From positions 4,010,604-4,074,603 of the forward strand of contig JACDQD010000011.1 of assembly GCA_019843655.1 (NCBI GenBank): DNA of 64,000 bases, in the 5' to 3' direction. This DNA comes from Lethocerus indicus (Eukaryota > Arthropoda > Insecta > Hemiptera > Belostomatidae). The notes beneath the pieces are model-generated. The model was not told where the DNA came from, did not search any database, and saw only the letters and a list, made by a program, of their open reading frames with translations. The translations under genes were made by a program, and so were the position numbers. This document shows, piece by piece, positions 1 to 12,601 of the stretch. Positions within the stretch are counted from its first letter, which is position 1. Every line of letters starts with the position of its first letter.

Positions 1-587
1 AGGGATGGCAGGGAGAAGACCTCCTTCCTGTAATTTGTTAGGCCTTCCCACACCGGAACCGGGAAAGGTAAAGGATTGGGATAAAAGGGGATGAAGGGTG
101 GGATACGATGGTGCGGGGGATGGAAGAAGCAGGAGGGATAAAATGCGACATTGCCGTACCGCTGGCTGGACACTGGCTATAATTCTTCCCCCCCGAAGAC
201 CACCAGGGCTCCGGTAGTACCTGGGGGGGGTTTATCCGATATGTCAATCTCGATAGAGCGGGGGGTGGGTCAAGCGGAGGGGTTGCCAAGGATCAATGGA
301 CGCGTCCCGCAAACCCCCGCCACAAAATAGAGGGCACAAACCCTCCTCATTTTCATCCCTTATATATCCTCGGGCTGGACGGCATTTTTGTCCCCTCCTA
401 TGGTAATATCCCGGATATTAACCCCCCCTTTTCCAGTCGAGAGAGGGAGTCCATACAGACTGCACGAGACATAATATTCCGTGACCCTCGGCGCCCCAAT
501 GTCTAACCATAATCATTTAATCCGATAGAGACGATTGCCACGAAAATGCGGTCCCTGGAAAATAACCAGCTTTTACAGGCTGTACCA
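1..587. other. Unannotated stretch with no supported gene
   Basis: No recognisable gene. The longest open frame (38-289, minus, 83 codons) has a low-complexity, proline-rich translation and resembles no family I know. Runs of seven or more G or C occur near 190, 223-230 and 422-428. Those runs, rather than coding selection, probably keep some frames open. Confidence 0.5.
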
Positions 588-712
588 ACAGTGCAGTCAG
601 GAAACATCTAAAGTGCCTAACACTGCTACTGAAGATGGCGAGCGGCCGAAACCGGTCCGAAACACACGAAATCTGCCGTATTTCAACCCCTCGCAGACCG
701 CAAAACAGGTTT
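588..712 (-). mobile_element. Hairpin retroposon copy, internally deleted
   Basis: On the minus strand the copy starts at 712 with the family's 5' leader (CCTGTTTTGCGGTCTGCGAG), continues into the arm with CCGGTTTCGGCCGCTCGCC and CATCTTCAGTAG, and fades near 588. The segment that in other copies spells the inner TCTCGCCGG-GGTCTTTTGC part is missing, so the copy is deleted. No target duplication was seen because the 3' end is not preserved. Its 5' end lies directly against the TTAA of the candidate element at 717-1040, which suggests one inserted beside or into the other. Confidence 0.8.
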
Positions 713-716
713 TTAA

Positions 717-1040
717 CCCTTAACTCGTGCGCGCTAAACAGCTTATTTATTCGAGAATAAAATATTGCCTTTTTCAATGGAACAAACGCGCAGTATACCA
801 AAATTGTCCTCCAAAAGAAAAGTCGATCCAGGAGCGCCAACAAAGGGAAAACTTTGAGGAGATGGATTCGGTTGGACATTGCTTATCTCCTTCCAATCAA
901 CGGCTGTATCTTATTCTGAACTTATATCTTCAGAATAACTACTATAATTATTTTCTTCTGAGCCAAATTGTATTTTTTTACTTAAAAAAATGATTTTTTT
1001 TGGGCCTGTGGTTTTAAAAAAAAATCCGTGCGTTAGGGGG
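717..1040. mobile_element. Possible piggyBac-like non-autonomous element (weak)
   Basis: Both edges have TTAA (713-716 and 1041-1044). Read inwards, the ends are CCCTTAACTCGTGCGC on the left and CCCCCTAACGCACGG on the right, which align loosely with gaps. piggyBac elements insert at TTAA and duplicate it, which is the basis of the call. The terminal repeats are imperfect and there is no transposase, so this is a candidate only. An open frame of 88 codons (727-993, plus) lies inside and looks like chance. Confidence 0.35.
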
Positions 1041-1044
1041 TTAA

Positions 1045-1801
1045 ACTAATTTTGTCTTGTTTTCTGTGTAAAATCCGAAAATTGATCGAAGGACCCGAAG
1101 GTTAATAAGGAAGGTCGGTAAACTAAAACGGATCGATTGTTCGTCACAATGGTAGTATCAGTGGCTAGTTGCTGCCCTTTAATCCGCCCTTCCGCCCCTG
1201 ACAGGTTATAACTAATGGTCGAACAGCGGCCGCCGCCACCCCCAAACCCCCACAATTATTTCCCCGGGGGCGTTTAATTGGGCCACTGACTAAACGGGCG
1301 TCACGGGGATTTTTCACAAAATCCGTGATGGGCTTAAACCCCCCCAGCTTTCGTACCCAACTTCTCATCGCTTGTGTCTAATCCGAGCTGAATTAATAGC
1401 ACGCGGGTCATCAATTAAAAAGAGTAAAAAATATTCCAGACTAACTTGGATGGTGGGGGCGACAACAAAGGCGGGGGCGACAAATTTGTAAACGCGAAAG
1501 TTACAATTCTCGTCCGACTTTCACCCAGCCAATCGGGTCCCTACCTATGAATATAAATTTATGTACTTACGTCCGCCGTTTTGGTCAAATTAAAAACACG
1601 AATCAAGACAGCCCAATGGCTTACCTGGAACAAAAGAGAGACCGGCGATTAGTGGAAACCAACTGCGGTTTAGTCAAAATAATAGAATCAATTAATTAGT
1701 TTTTATTTTCAAGTTCCTTCCCAATCAATGAAAGAGTTGAGCAAACTGCCTGGCTACTAGGTCTGCTTTTGGAAACCAGGAAAGAGGGCTCCGCTGTAAG
1801 G
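1045..1801. other. Unannotated stretch with no supported gene
   Basis: A+T-rich DNA with scattered GC-rich patches, for example 1195-1275. Overlapping short frames at 1046-1368 on the minus strand are shadows of this GC-rich patch and have no recognisable domain. Confidence 0.5.
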
Positions 1802-1812
1802 GTCTTTTAGCC

Positions 1813-2054
1813 AATTTGATATACCTGTTTTGTGGTCTGCGAAGGGTTGGAATACTGTAGGTTCGTGACGTTTCTGTCTCCTCTCGCCGGTTCGGCCTTT
1901 TGCTAGACCGGTTTCGGCCGGTCGCCATCTTCAAACAACATCCTGAAGTGCTAACAGCGACCGACACAGCGCTACTGAAGATGGCGAGCGGCCGAAACCG
2001 GTCTAGCAAAAGACCGAACCGGCGAGAGGAGACAGAAACATCAACGAGCCTACA
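1813..2054 (+). mobile_element. Hairpin retroposon copy with 11-bp target duplication
   Basis: This copy is flanked by GTCTTTTAGCC on both sides (1802-1812 and 2055-2065). It starts AATTTGATATACCTGTTTTG, continues with GTGGTCTGCGAAGGG, then enters the first arm (GTAGGTTCGTGACGTTTCTG). The second arm is the reverse complement of the first and ends in GAGCCTACA. The arms include the motif CCGGTCTAGCAAAAGACC, which is itself a small hairpin. No terminal inverted repeat reaches both ends: the 5' side has about 45 extra bases beyond the arm. No coding capacity is evident; the open frames here on both strands are products of the palindrome. Confidence 0.9.
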
Positions 2055-2065
2055 GTCTTTTAGCC

Positions 2066-5000
2066 CTTTCCTTCGCGAAAGTTCGTACTTTAAGGCGAAA
2101 CGAAGAGCCATTCATCGCGCCAAGCTTTCGCCGGCCCGGAGTTCACCGCGATCCTCCGCCGGTCGGAGGGCCGTGAGTTTCGCGGTGGATTAGCCCCAAC
2201 TCTGAACGTGATGTCGGGTAATTGGCGGCGATTGGTCGCGGTGAAATGAACCCGTCGGCCCAGTTCATTCTCCGAATGAACGCCGTGAATCCCGCAAACG
2301 GCGTCCGTGGGTCGGTATAATGTGTCATTTCGCCATTCGTTACGTAACCGTACGGGGGAGGGGGGGGGAACGATTTTCGGCTTCAACCTCTGTTTGCCTT
2401 CCCGAACCGAAAATGTACACCCCAGCCGATAGATGGTGTTATTTGTACTTCACAAAGAAGTTTCGAACTTCTATTCCACTTGGTATCGCGCTCCGGCTTA
2501 AATTGAAACACGGTGTAATAGAAGTGGGACAATATTTCCCCGATTCCAAAAAGATCAATGTTGTAGACTCAGCCCAACGGAGGCCAGTAGGTAATCTAGA
2601 AGCCGATCTAGAAGCCGAAACCGGTCTTGCGACAGACCAAAGCTGGCTGGGAGAGAGATAAGTTACGAGCGACGGGACAACACAGTAAGGTGCTTCTTCA
2701 GTCATCAATAGTTCCTGTATATCTATCGAATCGTAGGCTCGTATTTTCGCTACGACCGGAGGACTATTTGCACGACCCGCCGCCGAGTCACGGACAACGG
2801 GGCTTACTTATTCCGGGCTTTCAAGTTCAAAGCTCAAAAACGATAGGATCTTGACGGGGGGGGGGCTGGGAGGGGGCGTTCATAATTCAAGCCCCGACAC
2901 AGACGCCCACGCCCTGCGCTTACTTCCTCCTTATTCCCTTCTTATGACAACCTGGGGCCCTTCTAATTTATGGCTTTTCTCTAAGACGCCTAAATGTTCT
3001 CAATTTGTGAGCCCGGAGAAAATTCCTTATTTTGGGAAGGTCAAAGTGCCGCCCCGTTTTGCTATTCAAGAATGGATAACTTGAGAAAAATTAGCTCACG
3101 TCCTCTGACCTGAAAGTAATTTCAGCAATATAAAACTGAGCAATCGGGAGCAATATAATAATAAATACCGTTAATAACATAGTGAGCTACTAACTACTGT
3201 GCGCAAAAGTGTCGGTTTCGAACAAATCTCAATCGTTTAAAATCGCCTTAGAAAATTCAAGTGTTAATTTTTACTAAATGACATTAATTCAGGAGGTTTT
3301 CATGAAAATAATTATTTCACTGCAGTAGATTATACACAAAAAAATTAAATGAAAAAAATGAAATTGTATCACGAAATTAAATGTATTTAATCCACCTCCC
3401 TGATTGAATGTGATCCACTGTTGTTCACTCAATTTAAAATATGTTATATTTTCGAGTTATCAAAATTGATAAAATATTTTATAAATTGATATACTTTAGG
3501 GGAACGATTGGACAATTAAAGAGGAATTGAGGGGAAACGTAAATTGCAGGGTCGTGCGAACAGACACAAAAACATTACGGTGATAACTCGTAAACGCCCT
3601 ACGTTACGTTTTCCACGTAAAGGCCCCCACAACAATTTTCCCGGCTTTCAATATTGCCCGCTGTAATTTTCCGGAATAATGAAATTTCGTGGGGCCGCTT
3701 CCGGTCCCGACGCGTACAGGAAGTTCAGAAAAGAGGGCGGCAGGGCGAAGGGGGCGGTTGGCAATTTTATCGGAAAACAAGAGGTTTCTTTCCAACCCCC
3801 GTTATCCCGGTCCCCAATAATTACGCCCAATTTTCCTTTGTATCCTCTCGTCCTGCGACACTTCATATATCATCCTTATTTGAGTCCCGGCTAAAAGGGG
3901 GAAGCAAGTAACGCAAAACTGGGCTGAACGTCAGTAAATTAGGCAGAATTATATCAACTATAGATATTAGAAAACTAGCGTGAAGCCGATTAGATGTGAC
4001 GGAACAGTGACAGTTCTAGGTTTCCACCACTCGCCATCTTCAGTAGATCGTGTACTACAATACGGAGTGAAATATTAATACCAATCTAATTGTCAGTAGA
4101 ATCCTGTCTGGCGAAAAAAACAAACCAGACAGAGCGAAAACAAATCGAGCTTTTTCCTATTTTTACCTCATAGTAAACAATGAATATTATAAAAATTGAT
4201 AATTCGTTTTAAACGATTGCTTCCGAATTTAAAAATTCCTCGACGGTTTCCATTCGACCGTTTCTTTAACTCGTCTGTAATTCGCCACTGAACTGGCGCC
4301 ATTTCTCGATGAAACCGGTCTATCGTAAGATGACAAATTTTATATATATATTATGGCGGATTATTTTCATTTCCACTCAGTAATTACAGTGAAAGCGAAA
4401 TACATTCTACAATAGACAGACGATGAGAGCGTTTTAAATGTACAGTAAATTATTTAAATACGATTTACCTACCGTCTAGGTGGGCAACAGCGTTAAAACA
4501 TTTGTACGTGCTATTCTGCTCTAGGTTGAAATTTGAGAATATAAAAAAAAAATATCGGTCTGTTAAATATATATATATTTATAGACGATTATACGGACGT
4601 AATGGGATACAATTTTACATCTCCTTGAAGCCGGGAAGCGGATGCCCCACCCAATCCCTTTTATACGGGGGCAATCCGATCGTTGCGCGATAAACGATGC
4701 GCAGAAATTCGCGACAGAAAATCTACTGTCGTCGCAGTAAACGCGGCAGGCGCAAATTTTAAATTCGAACGCGACGTAAGATAATTTCGTTGAGCTTCCG
4801 TTTAAAAATATATACGGAGAAATTATAGAATAACATACATAAGGGTATATAGTATTTCCCTTGTAGGGTTTGATTAGTCGTGAAACACTCAACACGATAA
4901 CTGAACATAACATAAAACCGAAAGTTAATAGAACCTCGAGTGCACCAATCTTTATCTTTTCAAAGATCTAATTAAATATTTCTAATCTACAGACCCCCGT

Positions 5001-5270
5001 ACGGATGACAGAAAATGTGTATAATTTTGTCAAATAGAAATTATTATTATTATAATTATTTATCTCCCTTTTACTATCTGCTTCTAAGGGTTCCTCTTCT
5101 TATTTGACCTAATTTCTGCTCCCTACACAGCTATAACTCCGGGAACAGAGTTTGACAGACTATAGAGCAAGTTTTCACTACTTTTTGCACCACTCTCGAG
5201 AGCCAAGTTTCTAACGTTTATTATTATTATAAAAATTAGGTTAATAAGGGGGGGGGGCCTTATAACTGTT
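2066..5270. other. Unannotated stretch with decayed retroposon scraps
   Basis: No gene is supported. The longest open frame (2320-2661, plus, 113 codons) lacks any recognisable motif and ends inside a decayed hairpin retroposon piece at 2611-2660 (AAGCCGAAACCGGTCTTGCG, then GACAGACCAAAGC). A second scrap, TCGCCATCTTCAGTAG, lies at 4031-4046. A run of nine to ten G's lies near 2846-2855. From about 3080 to 3530 the DNA is strongly A+T-rich without recognisable content. Confidence 0.5.
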
Positions 5271-5310
5271 GTAAGTAAACAGATACTTTTTTAAGTATCT
5301 GTTTACTTGC
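5271..5310. repeat. Near-perfect short palindrome (hairpin)
   Basis: The arms AAGTAAACAGATACTT (5273-5288) and AAGTATCTGTTTACTT (5293-5308) are exact reverse complements separated by four T's, and a G-U and a G-C pair can extend the stem to 18 bp. It is too short for a microRNA precursor. It follows a run of nine G's at about 5250-5258. Function unknown; it could be the core of a decayed palindromic element. Confidence 0.8.
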
Positions 5311-7386
5311 GTATGTGAAAAGTTTTTACTAGCGTCAATGGTGGTGATATTTCATAGAGGGGCGTTACTACATTCATGGACGTTCATCTGTATTCATGTA
5401 TTGCTCTTGTTAGCCACTCCGAGACCGGCGTTTGTAAGGATTATAGTCGGAAGGTGGCAATTCGGAATGTCGTAAAGTAACGTTTAGCCCCGGTACCGTC
5501 GGGGTTGAAAACGGACTGAATTGGACCGCGTTCGAAATGCAAATCCCGGAGGAGGTGCGACGCCGGCGGGGACGTACCCGGAGGAGGAGAGGTCTGAACA
5601 CCGTTCTGGAGGGTGAGGAGGGCGCAAGTGGGGCACGCGAATCCTCCGATTGGAAACGCGCAAAGCCGACTTTGAACAGGGGCGGACCGCCGCGGCGGAC
5701 AATGCGGTATGGGAGATCCGCGATTGTGCCAACTTTAATTACAATTTACGGAGGCCCTGTATATACCGTTATCACTTGGAGAATTAATTCCCCACGTTGA
5801 CCGGGTTCCACGCCGCACGGGCAAAAGGGACGGGTACAAACACGCCACAGATTCGGACGATATACCGACGATTGAAATTTGTAAGTCCGATAGCTTCTAT
5901 CATATCCCCGTTTAATTTATGTAAGATCGTTCGCGATATCATCGAACGTTCTGAATACCGATATTAGAGGGCGGAAGCGCCCTACTAATCTAGCAAAATT
6001 AGACAGGAGATTTACGTCCATTTTTTAAATTATTACTTAGTGATGACCCGATTCTTGTTATTCCTCGGAATATAGAGAATAGTGGCTTTACTCAATTCTG
6101 TTTTTAATTTTAAGGAAAGACAGGAGTTGAACCGCAGGATTAGGATAATTCGTGATTCTGGAGTGGAATTTGGAACAGGATAGGTCTTTAAGGGCTGTAG
6201 GTGACAGGGTAGGGATGCGAATTTTATTTTCGAATCTATTACTCGGAGTACAGAATTTATACAGACAGCCTTTTACTGCAAAATAGACTGCAATACAATG
6301 GGAGACCCATTGCGAGGCCAAGAAAATAGGGAAAAACCGGAATTCCATTTCCTCGATGGGGGATGAACTTTAGCCCAAAACTTGGCGTACATTATAGCTA
6401 TCGCTATGGGTCGGGGGTTGTCCTTCGACGAGCCCATTGAATAGGGGGGGAAATGGAAGAGAGTCGTGCCCTAATCCAAAGGGGGCGTTACCCCACAACG
6501 AAATATATGTATATACATATACATGCGCACACACGCACACACATATATATGTCAGGCTTTGTTTATCCCTTGGCCGTTCCTTTTGTACGCCTGTTTGCGT
6601 ATAAATCTCGGCCAAACGGGGTGGCGGACGGCGGAAGGGGGCGGGGTTGGTGAAGGGGCGAAAAACAAAGGAAGGAGGCCCTTCAAGGGCATACTGGAGG
6701 GCCCCACGGGGTGGAGACAACCATGTTGTTTGGCAAAGTCCCGCCTACCCATACATCCCCATACGTCCCCCATTATGGTGCACTGCTATCGCCTATACTC
6801 GAACACCCCTACGGTCGGAAACTCCCGCCCACATGTACCGGCATAAAATTGCGCTGTTTTAAATAATCGGGATTTCGAGGGCCCGAATATTTCAATATTT
6901 GTTTGCAAATGAAACCATAATGTTGGTCGCAAAGATGTACCGAAAGGGTTTGCGGATTCGTAAACCCGTATAAAAATTTACCACTAATAGGGTTGTGTTC
7001 ATCTTTTACTGATAAAAAATTCAGTCATTATTAGATTTTGTTTCCAACATATTGTCCGAATTCAGAAAATGTATGTGCCCCGTCGAGGGTGCTCGTAAAC
7101 AGCGATAAAATTTTATGACCGTCGAACAAGACCGGCCGTGAACTTCTGGACTTTTATGACACTGCGCGGCGAATCGTCGGATGAAATTTGGTTTTCAAAT
7201 TAAAAACAAAAAAGAACAGGAACAGAAAGAACGGCGCGTCATTTTATAGAGCCAGCGCCCTTACAGAGCGATGACCGCATCCGGCAAAAAGGAGAGGCGG
7301 CGCTCAGAAGAAAGTAGAATAAAAACCCCAAAAAGTAGAGACGTAACAAGAATATAAAGGCGGAGGAGAATACGAAACTGGAAGAC
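5311..7386. other. Unannotated stretch with no supported gene
   Basis: Several overlapping open frames on both strands (for example 5484-5800 and 6370-6862, at most 116 codons) come from GC-rich DNA and have low-complexity, arginine- and proline-rich translations. A short imperfect CA/TA tract lies at 6509-6551. No RNA gene or mobile element is recognised. Confidence 0.45.
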
Positions 7387-7421
7387 AGAGAGAGAGAGAG
7401 AGAGGGAGGGAGGGAGGGAGA
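7387..7421. repeat. (AG)n-(GGGA)n microsatellite
   Basis: About nine AG units followed by GGGA units. Read on the minus strand they give the poly-serine stretch of a spurious frame at 7239-7544. Confidence 0.9.
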
Positions 7422-7735
7422 GCGGTTAATGAGGACGACATGCCGCAGTGAACTCTGTTTTACGAGCGGGACACATAACCACCGCCCGAGCGGACCACAT
7501 AATATCCCGCTGGCCGGCATAATATCGGCATACGTATGCCCCACGTAGCCAACGGTACAGCTGCTTAACCGCTGAAAATACAGCCCAGAAGAAATGTTTA
7601 TTCGCGGCCGGCGCGCGGAGGTCGCCTCCTCCGGAGGAGAAGAAGTAAAAGGAAATTTTCACGAGCAGAGCAAATCCGAAAAGCCTATTTCCTTCGCCCT
7701 CATCACAGCCGGTCCTAGCGTTCAGCGGAAGCGGA

Positions 7736-7880
7736 AAAGCGCGAAATCGTCCTCAACAGCGGCCCCAAGAAACCGGTTTCGACGTATAATGAGCATCCTG
7801 GAGGGAAAATTCGGTCTGGGACCGGGATTCGAACCACACACGGGTCGACGCGTTTAAATATGGCCTCACTGACCACAACA
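7736..7880 (-). mobile_element. tRNA-related SINE-like fragment with A- and B-box motifs
   Basis: On the minus strand a B-box-like motif, GGTTCGAATCCC (7824-7835 as complement), lies about 40 bases downstream of an A-box-like motif, TGGTCAGTGAGG (7864-7875 as complement). That is the spacing of an internal RNA polymerase III promoter in tRNAs and tRNA-derived SINEs. The T-arm stem does not pair, so it is not a functional tRNA. Minus-strand sequence below 7824 would be the SINE body; the lower limit given here is a guess. No target duplication was found. A decayed tRNA is an alternative. Confidence 0.5.
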
Positions 7881-7889
7881 GACTGTACC

Positions 7890-10800
7890 AAGATTACAGA
7901 TTAGGTATTTTATCGTGGCAAGTTTTCCTATCACCGTGCAGAAAACGAGTATATTTAAGCCCCAAATATCACTATTAAGCGAAATTTTCGTACAGTCTAC
8001 ACTATTCTATAGGTATCCAAAAAAAAAATATTTGTAATTTCTATTAAAAGGAAGAAGAAATACGGTGCCAGAAATTCTGTCTAGTTTAAGGACGAATAAA
8101 CGAATACGGATATACAATTAAATCATCAATTATTGGACGAATTGTGATACTCGGATGGCAAAATACGTTCGTTATTTCCAGAAAAAATGATTTCTATACC
8201 AACTTCCACATTGGCAATAAACAATGCCGATAATAAGGGCACGCGAGTGAATACGTTCTCTTCCATCTCGCCGAAGTTTAAACGCTCTAAATTTATACAG
8301 GGTTCATTGCGGACTGCGGCTTCCTTTTGTTTGCTCCTAATATTTGTTCTGGGCCCTTCCCTTCCCTTCCTCCCTTCCTTCCTTCCATCTCAGCCACGGG
8401 AGCCACCGCTCAATTTACTTCTTAAAACAAAACCCACTTACTTGACTTTTCTCAAGCCCGGGGGTGGGGGGGGAGCAGTGAATGAAACCCGAAATTAGAA
8501 AGTTCGGAACACAATTTGCTCCCATACACGATCTCCCCCCCAAATCCACAGCTAACACGATCTTTAGTATAACCGCAAAAGGAAGGAAATAGGACGAGGA
8601 ATAGGGGGGGAGGCAAAAGAATGGTTAATAATAATGATGTAGGGAAAAAAAATATGTCAATAACACATTATGAGCACATCATTTTGTGTATTTAGAAAAT
8701 TAGAAAACACGTACGCACGTGCGTTTATCCGGGATAAAGCCCCTATACTAGGTAGCCGATGGCCACGAAATTCGGTAAAGCCCGCACAATTCCGATACAA
8801 TTTTCTGGGTCCACCTATCCGGAAAGGTATGAGGGGAGCTTTGAGGCAAAACAGATAAAATTTTATCCATTTCAGGGCAATACGCGAGTTCATTAATAAA
8901 GTGGTTCATTAATAGTGGGTTGAGGGCTCAATTTTCCTTTAATTACATATTTCAATTCAAACAAACTATGTTCTAATAATGTATTTTTTGCAATGACTGC
9001 AAACAGTATCCTATTGACACTTATAAGATGTTTCGTGACCGGGTACCGACGGGCTAAATAAATAATTTCATATTGTTCGCTTTTGATCTTTTCTAAATTG
9101 TTACCTTTCGACGAATCGAGATCGTCGGCTGCGCCTTGATCTCTGCGGACGCAACCGTTCTCCATACAGCACTTTGCTAGTCTGTAATTTCAATCGAAGC
9201 GCACGTAGGACCGATAATCTATTTTTGAAATGAAGACATTATCATTTCCCCTTTATTCCCCCTCCCCCCCCCCTCCCCGTGTGTTATTGTCAATTTGGGA
9301 GACGTTAAGAGCCGCGTTATGGGCGGGCAGCGGCTCCATAAGCTTCCTACACTTATGGGCGGGGGGAAGCCCATTTAGCACACACCCACAACCGATTTTC
9401 ATGACCGTCGAACATGAATTCCGACGGCCCGCCGCTCTACAAGTTTCTCTTATGGGTTCATGAGCAAAAAAAAAAAAACAATGCGTAATCCCGTCCCGAA
9501 TCATGACCAAGAGGCTGGAACTAATCTCCAGATTGTAATCGTTGAATTCATTTTAAAAATTGACGGTTCCCACAATCCAGAAGTACAACGGTATGTTTAC
9601 AAGTAAATTGTTATTTGAAAATTTGTACGCCTTTAACGACCAAAGTTTTCGGATACTTTTTGCGATGGCCCCTACCAACTTTCAGACAGTAAGTGACAAC
9701 ATATCGTTCGGTGTGAAAGAGAAAGACGAAGGGGAAATGAAAAAAAATTGAAGCCCCGTTTAAAAATTCACGAACGCTACCAGCCACGCGTCACATGAAT
9801 ACATGTGAATGATAATTCAGATGCCCCGTGCAGAAACGTCCACCGGGGGGGGGGACTTTTTGGCATTCAACGTTGGCAACACGTCGCTGACGAGAACGTC
9901 AATTACAGGACCCCTCGTGGCGACAGACCGGTTACTGCCGATAGTTACAGTCACATTCGATTTTAAAATAGGATATAGATAACCGTCATTGAAGTGTATC
10001 TTATATTGCATAAGTACGGTAGAAAATTATACCGATATAGTTCCGCTTCTGACGATCGTTTTATAGTTCTTAGGGAGTGGTTATTCGGGGCCGCTAAGTG
10101 ACCACCACTCTCCAGTATACTCCTGGAGAAGGAACCAGGTTCCTTTCAACTATTCCCAATACGTTTAGTCGCACATAAGAGATTTTTAAAGTCTCTCCTC
10201 CCTTCACTTCAGCCCTTCTCGTAGGGCCGTTCGAGGGTCTCAAATAAGGTCAACCGGGGCGTATAGGTACGATCAACAACGTGTTCTCCAACTCCAAGGC
10301 GGGTCCAGATTGGGCCACTACCAGAGAGAGAGAGAGAGATGGAGGGAGAGAGAAAACGACTAAAAGCTTTTCGAGTGGCCGTCCGCAAGAACAATCGAAA
10401 CCTGCGACTAGTTCAGTCTCGACAGGATTCGGTTATCGACACCGAGGCCGAAAGGAAAAATGTGAGGGACAATTTCGACGGAAATTCTGCAGCGGACGAA
10501 ACACGAATATTTGGTCTGGCAACTAAGCCATTGCGCATTTCACCGATTACCTGGCACTACGATCGGCACAGTACAGTAGCAGACCAGCACTAGGATCCGT
10601 TTACGGCCCCCGTACAGCTGGAGAGAATTCCGCGGTACAAGTTCTCGATAATGTCGGAGAGATCGGAGCGACTTGAGGCTATTGGGGTCGGGGACTTAAC
10701 GAGCAGTCGGAGGGTGAAAAAAAACCGCAGCGGAAGAGATGCCCATCAGCGCGCCTAATCATATCATTCTGTGTCGGCTAATGTCTATAAGCTACCGCTG

Positions 10801-12548
10801 GTCCAGCGGGGGACGCGAACCGCACCCCCGGGGGTTCATACCGCAACGATTATTTCCAGAGTCGGGGTACCACAGACCTCCTCCTCCTCCTCCTGGTCTT
10901 TGAAGAAGGAGCCTAACGACGCTCTGTCTTAAGCCAATCCCGTGTTGGTTTTTCTCTCGTTTCACGAACGGAGAAGAATAAGAAGAAGAAGAACCGCCGG
11001 TCCTTTATTTTTCACTTCTTTTGGGGTCTCGTTACGCCAACAGGCCGTGCGGAAAACATCCCGCGGTCCGGTACTTTGTCCCCTATATTTCTTAAAATGC
11101 CTACAGTATTTTCGAACATTTGATTTTTTTCATAGTTTGCATTCGATAAAGAAATCTCGGTCATGCGTTAACGGGACTGCGGTTATTAGTAATGATGTAA
11201 CGGTTTAATCGCGGAACGTAATTTTATTAAACACATTATTCGAGCAATCGGTATGACTGGCGAAAAAACGTTTTCACGATGAGTCAAATTGGTAAATGTC
11301 ATTGCGACGGATTTTCCTTCATTTTTCTCACATCGCTCAATGCATGTGTCATAAAAATGTGCAGACGAAACTATTCAATATGTCCCAGTATGTTCAAATA
11401 CTTTGGAAAATGAAACTGCATTAAACAGTACTCACGTGAGCGCACAAACGATTTTTTATTGTCTTCAATGCAATCCAACAAACGCTTACCTGCAACAAAA
11501 TACGTTAAAAAAATTAATTAGAGTCAAAACGTATTAAAAAAATAGGATAATAGAGGTATTTTCCGAAAAGTATTCGAAATTTCATCACTTCTGCATTCAT
11601 CCCTATGGCATTAATAATATTCTAAAACGTATTGTAGTTGAGTCGTCTTCTCGTGATTGACCAAAATTTTGAATTTTAATTGAATTCCAGGTTCTGACCT
11701 CTAGCCTAATTCCCAGGAATTCAATTCCCTTTCAATTGCACCGAAACCAGGAATCCAGTTTCATTACACAAAGAACCCAATTGCAACTCCGTCTATTAGA
11801 GTTAAACTGAGTTCCTTTAGCAGTCAAATCAATTAACTATTTGATTAAGCTATCCGTATATTCAATTGAAAATGTGATCGGAATAATTTCAATTACCTTA
11901 CTGTTCATAAAATTAACAGCAATAAATTGTGTAATAACTTTTACAATACCAGGTTAAAATATATCAAATCTAAACTGCTGATCATGTGTACTTTTAGTAC
12001 GCCAGCATAAATTTGAGTAAAGTGTTAATTCGGGACAGACCTGTCGTTGAAAAGTGTCCGTTGAGAAAAATCTAAACGAGGAGGACAATTAGCGATTTTT
12101 CAATTAGCGCTTAGTTAAAATTAATTAGCGCGCTTCATTTCCAGGCCGTTTATGCCGGCCGGAAAATTGGAAATAGTCCAAGATTAATGGAGCCCACCGG
12201 AGGACAGGTGAAGGCCGACGCTGGCTGTACTTGATGCTTTACTGGAATTAACAGTTTTTTAAAGAAAATAAATTTAAAAAAGAATGAAAACTACCGAAGA
12301 CGGCGAGCAACCGAGACCGTACAGCCAATACGCATATTTTTTTTTTCAGTTCCTTCACTCCTGAGGTATTAATCTCAATACTGCCTGGCCAAAAAGTTTA
12401 GGTATATTTCAGATATTTGTGAAGAGAGAATCGAATAAAAAGAAAACAAAAATGGAGAAACACTGCGCAAACGGGGGCGCATACTGTAACTACTTTGCAA
12501 TTTATATTGAAAATAATAAAAGTAGAATTTTTTTTGAGAAAACGTATT

Positions 12549-12549
<1 letters not shown>
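7890..12549. other. Unannotated stretch with simple repeats
   Basis: No host gene is supported. It contains CCCTT/CCTT repeats (8354-8387), a poly-G run near 9845-9854, a (GA)9 tract (10322-10340), CCT repeats (10877-10895), AAG-rich sequence (10974-10992), and a decayed hairpin retroposon scrap at 12290-12322 (CTACCGAAGACGGCGAG). Open frames at 8893-9165 (minus, 90 codons), 10339-10593 (plus) and 10942-11208 (plus) resemble nothing I recognise. From 11210 to 12280 the DNA is A+T-rich and featureless. Confidence 0.45.

Positions 12550-12596
<47 letters not shown>
12550..12596. repeat. (TA)n microsatellite
   Basis: Uninterrupted TA dinucleotides, about 23 units. It is one of four comparable TA arrays in the window (others at 15622-15663, 51533-51574 and 60598-60645). 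Confidence 0.95.

Positions 12597-12601
<5 letters not shown>

Noticed and set aside
1725..2111. Conserved-looking peptide (DRFRPLAIFSS) in several frames across the window
   Set aside because: The same peptide appears at 517-879, 42511-42702 and 62144-62419 because all are translations of the hairpin retroposon arm, not a protein family.
10800..10860. tRNA-like motifs (TGGTCCAGCGGG and GGTTCATACC)
   Set aside because: The B-box is degenerate, the T-arm does not pair and no repeat copy was seen in the window.
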